Assembly (NCBI RefSeq): GCF_002975175.1
Contig: NZ_PCNZ01000020.1
Coordinates: 29,941-93,940 of the forward strand
DNA from: Bacillus sp. MYb209
Lineage (GTDB): Bacteria; Bacillota; Bacilli; Bacillales; Bacillaceae_G
Direction of reading: 5' to 3'
DNA: 64,000 nucleotides
Below, in pieces: positions 23,329-32,627 of this stretch. Below the pieces are notes generated by a model that was given only the letters and a program-made list of their open reading frames with translations, was not told where the DNA came from and ran no database searches. Numbering within the stretch: the first letter of the stretch is position 1; every line of letters starts with the position of its first letter. The position numbers and the translations under genes were made by a program.

Positions 23329-24162
23329 ATGACTTTAACAAGTTTAAAGGACTATACAACATTACATAACGGCGTGAAAATGCCTTGGTTCGGCTTAGGT
23401 GTTTTTAAAGTTGAAGATGGTACAGAAGTAATTGATTCTGTAAAAGCAGCTATAAAAAATGGATACCGTAGTATCGATACTGCTGCGATATATAAAAACG
23501 AAGAAGGCGTTGGACAGGCAATTCAAGAATCTGGTATTCCTCGTGAAGAGTTATTCATCACTTCAAAGGTTTGGAATAGTGATCAAGGTTACGAGTCAAC
23601 ATTACAAGCGTTTGAAACTACATTAGAAAAATTAGGTCTAGAATATTTAGATCTATACTTAGTACATTGGCCTGTAAAAGGAAAATACACTGAATCATGG
23701 AAAGCTTTAGAGCAGCTTTATAAAGATGGTCGTGTTCGTGCTATCGGTGTGAGTAATTTCCACATTCACCACTTACAAGACGTATTTGAAATTGCTGAAA
23801 TTAAGCCAATAGTCAACCAAGTGGAATACCACCCTCGCTTAGCACAAGAAGAATTACATGCTTTCTGTAAAGAACATAACATCCAGCTTGAGGCTTGGTC
23901 ACCATTAATGCAAGGACAACTACTGGATAATCCAACATTACAAGAAATTGCGACAAAATATAATAAATCAACTGCACAAGTTATTTTACGTTGGGATCTA
24001 CAAAATGAAGTTGTGACAATCCCTAAGTCTATTAAAGAACACCGCATTATTGAAAATGCAAACATCTTCGACTTTGAATTAAGCTCGGATGATATGAAAG
24101 CAATTCAAGCTTTAAATGAAAATCATCGCGTTGGTCCAGATCCAGATAACTTTAACTTCTAG
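23329..24162 (+). CDS. yvgN: Aldo-keto reductase (YvgN/YtbE type)
   Basis: A 277-aa TIM-barrel reductase with the full catalytic tetrad D50, Y55, K80, H113 ([29 protein letters not shown]) and the NADPH-binding [13 protein letters not shown] near residue 240. It closely resembles B. subtilis YvgN, which reduces methylglyoxal and other aldehydes. The start at 23329 lies right after the proC stop with AGGGGG as ribosome binding site; coupled to proC. Confidence 0.88.
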   Translation: MTLTSLKDYTTLHNGVKMPWFGLGVFKVEDGTEVIDSVKAAIKNGYRSIDTAAIYKNEEGVGQAIQESGIPREELFITSKVWNSDQGYESTLQAFETTLEKLGLEYLDLYLVHWPVKGKYTESWKALEQLYKDGRVRAIGVSNFHIHHLQDVFEIAEIKPIVNQVEYHPRLAQEELHAFCKEHNIQLEAWSPLMQGQLLDNPTLQEIATKYNKSTAQVILRWDLQNEVVTIPKSIKEHRIIENANIFDFELSSDDMKAIQALNENHRVGPDPDNFNF

Positions 24163-24164
24163 TA

Positions 24165-24199
24165 GGGAAACCACTGCCATATGCAGTGGTTTTTTTTAT
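24165..24199 (+). terminator. Terminator of proC-yvgN
   Basis: AAACCACTGC pairs with GCAGTGGTTT, then a T run. Confidence 0.85.
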
Positions 24200-24238
24200 T
24201 TTTAATAAAACTGAAAATTTAAACTATACCCCATTTGA

Positions 24239-24267
24239 TTGACACTTCATTATCTAAGGTGTAAGAT
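24239..24267 (+). promoter_or_regulatory. Sigma-A promoter of the S-box oppA-like gene
   Basis: TTGACA (24239-24244), a 17-nt spacer, TAAGAT (24262-24267), about 55 nt ahead of the SAM riboswitch. Confidence 0.65.
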
Positions 24268-24321
24268 TTTGAATTATCAAAGAAACGCAAAAATTAATAA
24301 AATTCATTTGTTTACTCATTG

Positions 24322-24498
24322 TATCAAGAGAGGTGGAGGGACTGGCCCTTTGAAACCTCGGCAGCAGGTTCATTTTGAATACTGTGCCACTTCCTGCAAG
24401 CTTTATGCTTGAAAGATAGAATGAGGGACTTCGTTTATATACGGGTGCATAACTTGTACGTAAAAATCCCTCTTTCTCAATACGAAAAGAGGGATTTT
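24322..24498 (+). ncRNA. SAM-I (S-box) riboswitch with terminator, copy 1
   Basis: The aptamer (24322-24419) shows the S-box landmarks: TATCAAGAGAGGTGGAGGGA, CTGGCCC, CCTCGGCAGCAGG, GTGCCA and the closing GAAAGATA. The expression platform ends in a strong terminator (24462-24498, AAATCCCTCTTT/AAGAGGGATTT). High SAM should shut off the downstream oligopeptide-binding protein gene. Confidence 0.92.
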
Positions 24499-24557
24499 TT
24501 ATTTTTCATTGCCCTCATCATCATCCAATCTTATTAACTATTTAGGAGGAAAATCAA

Positions 24558-26198
24558 ATGAAAAAGAAGTTTGTACCCAGTATTGCATCAGTTGTAGGAG
24601 TAAGTATTTTATTATCTGGTTGCGGTAGTTATAAAAACGAAGCGAGCGGAGCAAATGCAAAAGATGAGGCACCTAGTAAGCAAGTTTTAAACTTATCTTC
24701 ACCTACTGAGATTCGAACAATGGATACGGCTCGTGCTACAGATACTGATTCTGGTCAAGTAATGAGAAACGTATTTGAGGGTTTATACAATCTTGGCGAG
24801 GGTAATAAACCTGTTCCTGGTGTCACAAAGTCTCATGAAGTGAGTAGCGATAAAACGAAATACACATTCCATTTACGAGATTCAAAATGGTCGAACGGCA
24901 CACCTGTAACAGCGAAAGATTTTGTCTTCGCTTGGCAAAGAGCTGTTGATCCAGCAACAGCCTCTGAATATGCTTTTTTATTCTTTGATATTAAAAACGC
25001 TAAAAAAATTAACAGTAAAGAGCTTCCAGCCGATCAACTTGGTGTAAAAGCAATTGATGACCATACGTTTGAGGTAGAACTAGAGCGTCCTGTTCCATAC
25101 TTTATTAGCTTAACGGCGTTCCCAACATTTCTACCAATCAACGAGGAATTTTTTAAAGCACAAGGTGATAAGTACGCTTTAGAAGATAACAAAATCTTGT
25201 ACAACGGAGCTTTTACACTAAACGATTGGAAGCATGAACAAAGCTTTAAATTCAAGAAAAACCCTACCTATTGGGATAAAGATAATGTCAAACTCGAAGA
25301 AATCAATTTCAACGTTGTAAAAGAGAAATCAACGGAAGTAAATTTATTTGAATCAAAACAATTAGACCGTATAAAATTAACATCTGATTTCGTTGATAAG
25401 TATAAAAAAGATGGGAACTTTAAAGAACGTCCAAATGTAGGCGTACAATTTTTACGTATGAACCAACAAAACAAAGTGCTGCAAAACGTATCTGTACGCC
25501 AAGCCATCGATAAAGCAATTGATCAAAAATCCTTTGTAAATACGCTATTGAATGATGGCTCTACACCAGCGTACAGTCTCATTCCGAAAAAATTTGCGAA
25601 AGGGCCAGATGGAACAGACTTCCGCTCTGCGAACGGTGACTTAACGAAAACAGATACAAAATCCGCAAAGGAATTATGGAAAAAGGCAAAACAAGAACTT
25701 AGTTCTGAAAAAATAACATTAGAACTATTAACAAGTGACGGTGACCTTGAGAAGAAAACAGGAGAATTTTTAAAAGAACAACTAGAAAAGAACCTAGATG
25801 GCTTAACAATTAATATAAAACCTCAGCCACGTAAGCAGCAGGTTTCATTATTATTAAAAGGTGAATATGAAATTGGAATTGACGGTTGGAGCCCTGACTT
25901 TGCTGATCCAATTACATTCCTTGAACTATTTACGACGAATAACCCTTACAACTTAGATCATTACTCTAATAAAGAGTTTGATGACACAATTGAAAAAGTT
26001 AAAACTACCTTGGCTGGTGATGAAAAAGCTCGCTGGGAGGCGTTACTAGCATCAGAGAAAATATTATTTAAGGACTCTGTTATCGCTCCTCTTTACCAAA
26101 AAGGAGAATCTTATCTAGAGCGTTCTTATGTAAAAGGAATTGTGCAAGTTGACTTTGCAGGCCAGTTAAACTTCAAGTGGGCAAAAATCGAAAATTAG
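24558..26198 (+). CDS. OppA-family oligopeptide-binding lipoprotein
   Basis: A 546-aa extracytoplasmic solute-binding protein of SBP family 5. The lipobox LLSGC gives Cys22; family features include NVFEGLYNLGEGNKPVPGV, YTFHLRDSKWSNGTPVTAKD and GEYEIGIDGWSPDFADP. It binds peptides for an Opp-type ABC transporter whose other subunits are not adjacent. Control by a SAM riboswitch implies methionine-containing peptides or a sulfur compound as ligand (inference). A closely related but broken paralogue follows. Confidence 0.88.
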   Translation: MKKKFVPSIASVVGVSILLSGCGSYKNEASGANAKDEAPSKQVLNLSSPTEIRTMDTARATDTDSGQVMRNVFEGLYNLGEGNKPVPGVTKSHEVSSDKTKYTFHLRDSKWSNGTPVTAKDFVFAWQRAVDPATASEYAFLFFDIKNAKKINSKELPADQLGVKAIDDHTFEVELERPVPYFISLTAFPTFLPINEEFFKAQGDKYALEDNKILYNGAFTLNDWKHEQSFKFKKNPTYWDKDNVKLEEINFNVVKEKSTEVNLFESKQLDRIKLTSDFVDKYKKDGNFKERPNVGVQFLRMNQQNKVLQNVSVRQAIDKAIDQKSFVNTLLNDGSTPAYSLIPKKFAKGPDGTDFRSANGDLTKTDTKSAKELWKKAKQELSSEKITLELLTSDGDLEKKTGEFLKEQLEKNLDGLTINIKPQPRKQQVSLLLKGEYEIGIDGWSPDFADPITFLELFTTNNPYNLDHYSNKEFDDTIEKVKTTLAGDEKARWEALLASEKILFKDSVIAPLYQKGESYLERSYVKGIVQVDFAGQLNFKWAKIEN

Positions 26199-26204
26199 AT
26201 TAAT

Positions 26205-26242
26205 AGAAACAGATTCCCCGATACAAGGAAATCTGTTTCTTA
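26205..26242 (+). terminator. Hairpin after the oppA-like gene
   Basis: AGAAACAGATT pairs with AATCTGTTTCT; the T tract is weak. Confidence 0.55.
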
Positions 26243-26281
26243 ATATATTATTTTAAGAAATTAATACTCTGTTTTTTATTA

Positions 26282-26311
26282 TTGACATATAGTTCTTTCC
26301 AGTGTTAATAT
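26282..26311 (+). promoter_or_regulatory. Promoter of the oppA-like pseudogene
   Basis: TTGACA (26282-26287), an 18-nt spacer, TAATAT (26306-26311). Downstream sequence ATCAAAGAAACG also occurs after the promoter of the first paralogue, so promoter and gene duplicated together, but no S-box follows here. The rest of 26312-26520 shows no gene or RNA that I recognise. Confidence 0.5.
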
Positions 26312-26530
26312 TCTAAATAATCAAAGAAACGAAATATTTTACCACCAAAATGTAATGTCTACTAAGTTGAAACATATAACGACAGATTATAGTTCAACAT
26401 GTATATACATATAGAACACCTGATTACCTATATACACATATTTATAATATGTTTTCTCTTCTTCTATAGCTACACTTCAAGACATGGACATTATGACGTT
26501 ACGAACAACACATTTAGGGAGGAAAGAACA

Positions 26531-28170
26531 ATGAAAAAAAAGTTGTACCTGTTGTTGCATCAGTTTTAGGGGCGAGTCTACTACTAACTGCTTGCGGGGG
26601 AAATAAAGATAATGCAAGCGGAGCGAAAGCAAACGATAAAGCACCTGATAAACAGGCAATTAACTTGTCATTTGCTTCAGAAATTCCAACAATGGATGTC
26701 GCAAAAGCAACAGATGGGGAATCCATGAATGTAATGCGAAATGTTTTTGAAGGCTTATATGCAATAGGAGAAGATAATAAACCTATTCCTGGTGTTGCTG
26801 AGTCGGTTGACGTTAGTCCCGATTAAACAAAATATACATTCCATCTTCGTGATTCAAAATGGTCAAATGGTACTCCTGTTACAGCAAAAGACTTTGTCTT
26901 CGCTTGGCAACGTGCCGTAAATCCTGATACAGCAGCTGAATATGCATTCTTATTCTTCGACATACAGAATGCGAAACAAATAAATCAAAAACAATTACCG
27001 GTTGATCAATTAGGCGTCAAAGCTCTTGATGACAAAACTTTAGAAGTACAACTAGACCGTCCTGTTCCCTACTACTTAAGCTTAACGACATTTGCAACAT
27101 TCTTACCAATTAATGAAGAGTATTTAAAATCTCAAGGTGATAAATACGGTTTAGAAACAAAGCATTTAATTTACAACGGGGCTTTCACGTTAGATAACTG
27201 GAAACATGAACAAAGCTTCCAATTGAAGAAGAACCCTAACTATTGGGATGCTAAAACTGTAAAACTAGAAGAAATCAACTTTAATGTCGTTAAAGATAAG
27301 TCTACAGAAGTTAACTTATATGATTCAGGACAAATTGATCGTGTTGCTTTAACTGCGGAGTTTGTTGATAAATATAAGGGTGATCCAAACTTCAAGGAAC
27401 GCGCTGAAGTCGGCATTCAATTCTTACGACTAAATCAAAAAAATGCAACATTAAAAAATCAACATGCACGCCTCGCTATTAACGGAGCAATGAATAAAAA
27501 AGCATACGTAGAAACAATTTTAAATAACGGTGCTGTCCCAGCTGAAGGAATGGTTCCTGCGAAATTCGCAAAAAGTCCAGAAGGCAACGACTTCCGTAAA
27601 GAAAACGGAAATCTAGTCAAAGATGATGTGAAATCTGCAAAAGAAAACTGGAAAAAAGCGAAACAAGAACTTGGTACTGACAAAGTAACAATTGAACTAT
27701 TAACAAGTGATAATGCTTTAGCTAAAAAGACTGGTGAATATTTAAAAGGTGAACTAGAAAAGAATCTAGATGGATTAACAGTGAACTTAAAGCCTCAACC
27801 ACGTAAGCAACAATTAAAACTACTATTAAGTGGTGATTACGAAATCGGAATCGATGGCTGGGGCCCTGACTTCGCGGATCCTATTACATTCTTAGATCTA
27901 TTCACAACAGATAGTGCTTATAACTTCGATAAATACTCTAACAAAGAGTACGACGAGCTTATTCGTAAAGTAAAAACTGATTTAGCTGGTGATGAAAAAG
28001 GTCGCTGGGAAGCAATGAAGCAAGCTGAAAAAATCTTATTACAAGATGGCGCTGTCGCTCCTTTATACCAACAAGGTCGCTCTTACTTACAACGCGGATT
28101 TATTAAAGGACTTGTAACAACTGACTTTGGCGGTGAATTTAACTACAAGTGGACAGAAGTTGCAAAATAA
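26531..28170 (+). pseudogene. Broken OppA-family lipoprotein gene (paralogue)
   Basis: This is a paralogue of the preceding oppA-like gene with two lesions. An A run just after the start codon is one base short of frame (ATG then eight A), so translation ends after 12 codons at TAG. Further on an in-frame TAA (26824-26826) replaces the Lys codon of the conserved DKTKYTFHLRDSKW. Between and after the lesions the frame encodes normal family sequence, including lipobox-like LLLTAC and an intact C-terminal two thirds (27223-28170). Decay is probably recent. Confidence 0.85.
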
Positions 28171-28181
28171 TAAGTACTAAT

Positions 28182-28212
28182 AAAAAAGTATCCTTCGTGG
28201 GATACCTTTTTT
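28182..28212 (+). terminator. Terminator after the oppA-like pseudogene
   Basis: AAAGTATCC pairs with GGGATACCTTT around a short loop, then TTTTT. Confidence 0.75.
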
Positions 28213-28215
28213 ACT

Positions 28216-28458
28216 TTATACTTCTTTAACTACAGAGCTTCTTCCCTTTACCATTCCTTTTATAACTATAGCGATTCCCGCTACCAATTGTGTAACTGAA
28301 ATAATAAACAATAACGAAATAATATTTTTCTCTAAATTAACTCCGCTAAATATTATTGTATAATAACCATTCGCTGCGTATGTTGCGGGAAATAATCTCG
28401 AATACAGTGATAAACATTTGTATGTTAATGAAAGAAATGCGAAGAAGACTATCGTCAA
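28216..28458 (-). CDS. Small membrane protein, 80 aa
   Basis: Two membrane helices (about residues 1-22 and 45-68), basic C-terminus (KGMVKGRSSVVKEV). It begins with a TTG codon that overlaps the stop of the upstream small gene (TTGA), after GAGG, a translational-coupling arrangement. I recognise no family. Confidence 0.55.
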   Translation of the reverse strand: MTIVFFAFLSLTYKCLSLYSRLFPATYAANGYYTIIFSGVNLEKNIISLLFIISVTQLVAGIAIVIKGMVKGRSSVVKEV

Positions 28459-28646
28459 TAATCCTCTTTCCCTTCTTTTTGTATTGAACTAAAACTCATA
28501 ATAAATATAATCATAAACATCAAATATGTTCTCCACGTCAACGAAGGTATATGTCCTGACCAAAGATAACTAATTAAATAATTGATTCCCATAATACCCG
28601 AAGATACTACTAGACTAACACTTATTAGTTTTACATATTTGAGCAT
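28455..28646 (-). CDS. Small membrane protein, 63 aa
   Basis: Two membrane helices (about residues 5-28 and 38-55) with a charged end (KEGKEDY). It overlaps the next small membrane gene by 4 nt and follows the AraC-family gene by 18 nt, so the three genes probably form one operon. No family recognised. Confidence 0.55.
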   Translation of the reverse strand: MLKYVKLISVSLVVSSGIMGINYLISYLWSGHIPSLTWRTYLMFMIIFIMSFSSIQKEGKEDY

Positions 28647-28664
28647 ATCTTTTCTCCTTACCTT

Positions 28665-29564
28665 TTATTTTTCTACTTCTTCAAATTGCAAATTCACAGG
28701 TTCTTCTAAGAGTGTTTCATAAAAATTTTCTGCCAAATCTGTTGAAGGAATTTTTTCATCCACTTCATCAAATCGAATACTATCTAGCCAGACACAACCT
28801 TCTCCTGATAATAAAACACCAAATGCAATACCAAGTGCTTCTTCTTTTATATCTAGTACAACCGAGTACGATTGCCAGTTATTCGTATTTTTAATTGGAC
28901 GATTTTGCATGTTATCCATAGCAATAGGCTCTGTATCTTTTCCGTCTACTCGCATCCACAATCCTGCCCAATCTTTTACATTCTCACTCTTAATGAATGC
29001 TGTTAAACGTAATCTCTTACCTACATATTTATCCGCTCGGAACATTTGCATTAATGTCGAAAAGCCTCCATGCGTAACGTTCTCTTTCGCTTTTATATAT
29101 GCAGATACTTTTCCTTGATGAACAACTTCGTAATCTAAACCCATCTCATATTCAGCAGGATGACTTCCGCTTAATACCCATCCTTTTGGTATACCTTTTT
29201 CCATTGAAACACCCTCTCTTTCTATATAAAATGACTGGAAATACTTTCGATATTTTTTTGGTGGTAATTGAAACATTCTTTTAAAAGCTCTAGTAAATGC
29301 CTCTTGTGAGGAAAAACCATATTGCACTGCAATATCAATGACTGCTCTTTCAGTCGACACTAAAGCTTGTGCAGCATGAGTTAATCTTCTCTTACGAACA
29401 TAATCCGTTACACTCATCCCGATATAACTTTGAAAAATACGATGAAAATGGTACATCGATACTGCACTGTGAAATGCCACTCTTTCTGTTGTAAGCTCTT
29501 CATGCAAATGATTCTCTACATATTCGATTGCTTTTTTTATCATCTCTTTATATTCTTCATGCAT
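28665..29564 (-). CDS. AraC-family transcriptional regulator
   Basis: A 299-aa protein with an N-terminal double helix-turn-helix (residues 8-107: VSMYHFHRIFQSYIGMSVTD, then YGFSSQEAFTRAFKRMF) and a C-terminal domain (about 120-290) with GEGCVWLDSIRFDEV, resembling a carbohydrate- or ligand-binding beta sandwich rather than the usual GyrI-like fold. It starts the small operon with the two membrane proteins. Effector unknown. Confidence 0.83.
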   Translation of the reverse strand: MHEEYKEMIKKAIEYVENHLHEELTTERVAFHSAVSMYHFHRIFQSYIGMSVTDYVRKRRLTHAAQALVSTERAVIDIAVQYGFSSQEAFTRAFKRMFQLPPKKYRKYFQSFYIEREGVSMEKGIPKGWVLSGSHPAEYEMGLDYEVVHQGKVSAYIKAKENVTHGGFSTLMQMFRADKYVGKRLRLTAFIKSENVKDWAGLWMRVDGKDTEPIAMDNMQNRPIKNTNNWQSYSVVLDIKEEALGIAFGVLLSGEGCVWLDSIRFDEVDEKIPSTDLAENFYETLLEEPVNLQFEEVEK

Positions 29565-29734
29565 TTCAGTACCTCCTCACAACTTCAATTTACCATATAC
29601 ATACAAATCCTTTTTGATTTAAATTGCGGATTAATCCTTGAAGCTATAAGAAAATAATTTATTTTCAACACATACATAATTACATGAAATTGGGAAAAAC
29701 TTGTATAGAACGAAGTTACCTTAAGGAGGAATTT

Positions 29735-30205
29735 ATGATGAGAATTTTACTATCAGCTTTATTAGCTCTTATGCTAGTACCTGCATTAACAGGATGCAAA
29801 GCTCCTGCAAAAGAAGATGCAACTTCTAATAAAAAGACAACTGAAGAAGCAAAAAATGAGGCTCCTGCAGATTTAAAACTAAACTTTAATGAATTTGATT
29901 TAAAAGCAGACTATCAAGATACGAAGAAAGACTACGAAGCTGATTATAAAAATGTAGCAGCGGATAAGAAAATGGAAGCAAAAATTGAAGACCATAAAAC
30001 AGATGTAAAGTTCACAGGTGACGAGGCTGTTACAAAGTTAAGCCCTCTTCTACAAGAATTAAAATTTGATAAAAACACACCAGATCAAGAAGTAATTGAT
30101 CAAGTAGTAAATGTATTCAAACTTGATAAAGACTATCAAAAATTCGCTTTAGAAGTTGTCTTCTCTGACGGAACGAAAAAAGAATATAAAAGAGAAATAA
30201 AATAA
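29735..30205 (+). CDS. YusW-like lipoprotein
   Basis: A 156-aa lipoprotein with lipobox ALTGC (Cys21), a Lys/Glu/Ala-rich linker and a domain with FNEFDLKADYQD, KMEAKIED and YQKFALEVVFSDGTKKEYKR, matching the YusW family. The start at 29735 (two ATGs in tandem) follows a perfect AAGGAGGA; the in-frame upstream extension has none. Function of the family is not known to me. Confidence 0.75.
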   Translation: MMRILLSALLALMLVPALTGCKAPAKEDATSNKKTTEEAKNEAPADLKLNFNEFDLKADYQDTKKDYEADYKNVAADKKMEAKIEDHKTDVKFTGDEAVTKLSPLLQELKFDKNTPDQEVIDQVVNVFKLDKDYQKFALEVVFSDGTKKEYKREIK

Positions 30206-30235
30206 AGAAGTAGGCGGTTGCCTACTTCTTTATTT
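30206..30235. terminator. Bidirectional terminator
   Basis: AAGAAGTAGGC pairs with GCCTACTTCTT between the converging yusW-like and opp genes. Confidence 0.85.
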
Positions 30236-31840
30236 TTTAATTTTTACGTATCTTAGTTCTGGGCTAGAACCGATAATGAATTGGACGCCAGATACTGATG
30301 ATTTTTGTAAATACGAAGAGCTTGGGAAAATAATTGGGATTAATGGTGCATCATCAAACATAATATCTTCTGCTTTATGCAATAAGTCAAAGCGCTTATC
30401 TTCGTTTTGTTCAACTTCTGCTTCTTTTACTAAAGCGTCAAATTCTTTATTATGCCATTTTGCATAGTTGTTTGGACCATCACCTGCATATAAATCTAGT
30501 TTAGTAATTGGATCTAATAGAGAGCCGCCCCATCCCATATAAGCTAATTGGAAATCACTTTGCTTGTATGTGTCGATGTAACTCTTCCACTCTTTATTTT
30601 CTAATTTAATATCTACACCAAGATTTTTCTTAAACATTTCTTGCATTGCTTCTGCTACTTTTTTATGCTGTGTATCTGTAGTGAATTTTAATGTTACTTC
30701 AGGTAATGTAGACCAACCTTGCTCTTTCATACCCTCTTCTAATAATTTTTTCGCTTCTGCTGGATCGAACTTTACGTAATCACCTTTTTCTTTACGGAAA
30801 TCACGACCACCTTGTGTTTTTGCTCCTTCTGGAACGAATGCATATGCTTCCTGTGCATTATTTTTATACAGTTTTTCAACGATAAACTTACGATCAACCG
30901 CTAATGAAAATGCTTTACGTACTTTCGCATTTGTAAACGGCTCTTTTTCTACGTTAAACGAATAAATATAAGATGAGAATCCTGCAACGCGCTTATATTC
31001 TTTGTTTCCTTTTTCTTTTTCAATCATCTCTTGTGGTAAGCTACTTAGCAAATCTAATTCTTTTGATTTGTACAATTGGTACGCTGTTTTAGAATCTGGA
31101 ATAATACGAAACTCAATTTCTTTTAATGTTACCTTTTTATCATAGTATTCTTTATTTTTTTGTACTGTAATAGCTTGGTTATGCTTCCATTCTTTTAACG
31201 TGAATGGTCCGTTCGTAATTAACTCTTTTGGATCTGTTTTTAATTTATTATTATCATCAATCGATTTTTTAGATAATGGAATAAATAATGAACTTGCTAA
31301 TTTTTGTTTAATAGAAGCAACTGGGTGCTCAAGTGTCACCTTTAATGTTTGAGGATCAACGACTTGAATACCAACTTGCCCTTCTTCACCTTTTCCAGTA
31401 TTATATGCCTCTGCTCCTTTAATAAAATACATTTCTGTCGCATTCATAGAACCCGTTTTCGGATTTAATAATCGCTTCCATGCAAACTCAAAATCATTTG
31501 CTGTAATAGGAGAACCGTCCGACCATTTAATATCTTTCTTTAAATGAATTGTATACTCAGTCCCATCAGCGTTTACTTCTTCTTTCTCTGCTAATTCATT
31601 TTGATATTTCCCATCACTATCTTGCGTATATAAACTTGAAAACAACTGCCCAATTACATAACCTGACGTGCTATCTGTCGCAATGGCAGAATCAAGCGTA
31701 TACGGATCACTACTAATATTCGTTACTAATCGATCTCCTTCACCCTTACCAGCACTCGCTTTTTGCGTCTCTTTCTTACCGCAAGCAACAGAAGTAATTG
31801 CTAAAACAGTCATAATGACAAACAGTAAAAACTTCTTCAT
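30230..31840 (-). CDS. Oligopeptide-binding lipoprotein of S-box opp operon
   Basis: A 536-aa SBP family 5 lipoprotein (Cys20 in ITSVAC) with GQLFSSLYTQDSDGKY, YTIHLKKDIKWSDGSPITA and WGGSLLDPITKLDLY. It is the last gene of an operon OppB-OppC-OppD-OppF-OppA that begins with a SAM riboswitch, so it delivers the substrate (probably a methionine-containing peptide or related sulfur compound, inferred) to the permeases. Confidence 0.88.
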   Translation of the reverse strand: MKKFLLFVIMTVLAITSVACGKKETQKASAGKGEGDRLVTNISSDPYTLDSAIATDSTSGYVIGQLFSSLYTQDSDGKYQNELAEKEEVNADGTEYTIHLKKDIKWSDGSPITANDFEFAWKRLLNPKTGSMNATEMYFIKGAEAYNTGKGEEGQVGIQVVDPQTLKVTLEHPVASIKQKLASSLFIPLSKKSIDDNNKLKTDPKELITNGPFTLKEWKHNQAITVQKNKEYYDKKVTLKEIEFRIIPDSKTAYQLYKSKELDLLSSLPQEMIEKEKGNKEYKRVAGFSSYIYSFNVEKEPFTNAKVRKAFSLAVDRKFIVEKLYKNNAQEAYAFVPEGAKTQGGRDFRKEKGDYVKFDPAEAKKLLEEGMKEQGWSTLPEVTLKFTTDTQHKKVAEAMQEMFKKNLGVDIKLENKEWKSYIDTYKQSDFQLAYMGWGGSLLDPITKLDLYAGDGPNNYAKWHNKEFDALVKEAEVEQNEDKRFDLLHKAEDIMFDDAPLIPIIFPSSSYLQKSSVSGVQFIIGSSPELRYVKIKK

Positions 31841-31853
31841 CCTACATTCTCCT

Positions 31854-32627
31854 TTAACCTGAAATTTTTGGTGTTGATGCTAATAATGTTTTTGTATAAG
31901 AATGTTGTGGATTACGGAATACTTCGTCCGTATTTCCAAATTCAACAAGTTCTCCTTTGTATAAGACAGCCACTTTTTCACATAAATAGTGAACCATCGG
32001 TAAATCATGTGCGATAAATAAATATGTATAGCCTTGTTCCTTTTGAATCTTTTGCAGCAGATGTACAATTTGGATTTGCAGTGAAACATCTAATGCTGAA
32101 ATTGGTTCATCAAGGATTAAAACTTCTGGCTCACATAATAGTGCTCTTGCAATAGCAATACGTTGACGTTGCCCTCCGCTAAATTCGTGGGGATAACGAT
32201 CAATATATCGTCTATCTAATCCAACACGCTCTAGTGCATCACCTGCGACTTTATCTTTCAATCCTTTATCGCCTAAACCGAATGAAATATATCCTTCTGT
32301 TACGCTATCGCGTACTTTCCAGCGCGGATTTAATGCAGCTGTGGAATCTTGAAAAATAAACTGTACTTTCTGTAAGAAATTTCGCTTATTAGCTGACTTC
32401 AGCGTGTGAACAACTTGACCGTTATAATCAATTTCACCAGACGTTGGTTTTTCAATCCCAGCTATGAGCTTACCAAGTGTTGTTTTTCCTGAACCACTTT
32501 CTCCGATAATGCCAAGAGTTGTTCCTTTCGGAATAGAAAGTGATATACCTTTTAGCGCCGCAATTTCTTTATTTTTACTTCCATATGTTTTTGTTACTTG
32601 TTTTACAGCTATTAAATCTGTCGTCAT
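31854..32627 (-). CDS. Opp-type ABC ATPase (OppF-like, short)
   Basis: A 257-aa ATPase with Walker A GESGSGKTT, signature FSGGQRQRIAIARAL and Walker B VLILDEPISALD. It lacks the C-terminal oligopeptide extension of full OppF proteins (about 60-70 residues shorter). The ATG overlaps the stop of the OppD-like gene (ATGA), so the two ATPases are translationally coupled and probably form a heterodimer. Confidence 0.88.
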   Translation of the reverse strand: MTTDLIAVKQVTKTYGSKNKEIAALKGISLSIPKGTTLGIIGESGSGKTTLGKLIAGIEKPTSGEIDYNGQVVHTLKSANKRNFLQKVQFIFQDSTAALNPRWKVRDSVTEGYISFGLGDKGLKDKVAGDALERVGLDRRYIDRYPHEFSGGQRQRIAIARALLCEPEVLILDEPISALDVSLQIQIVHLLQKIQKEQGYTYLFIAHDLPMVHYLCEKVAVLYKGELVEFGNTDEVFRNPQHSYTKTLLASTPKISG

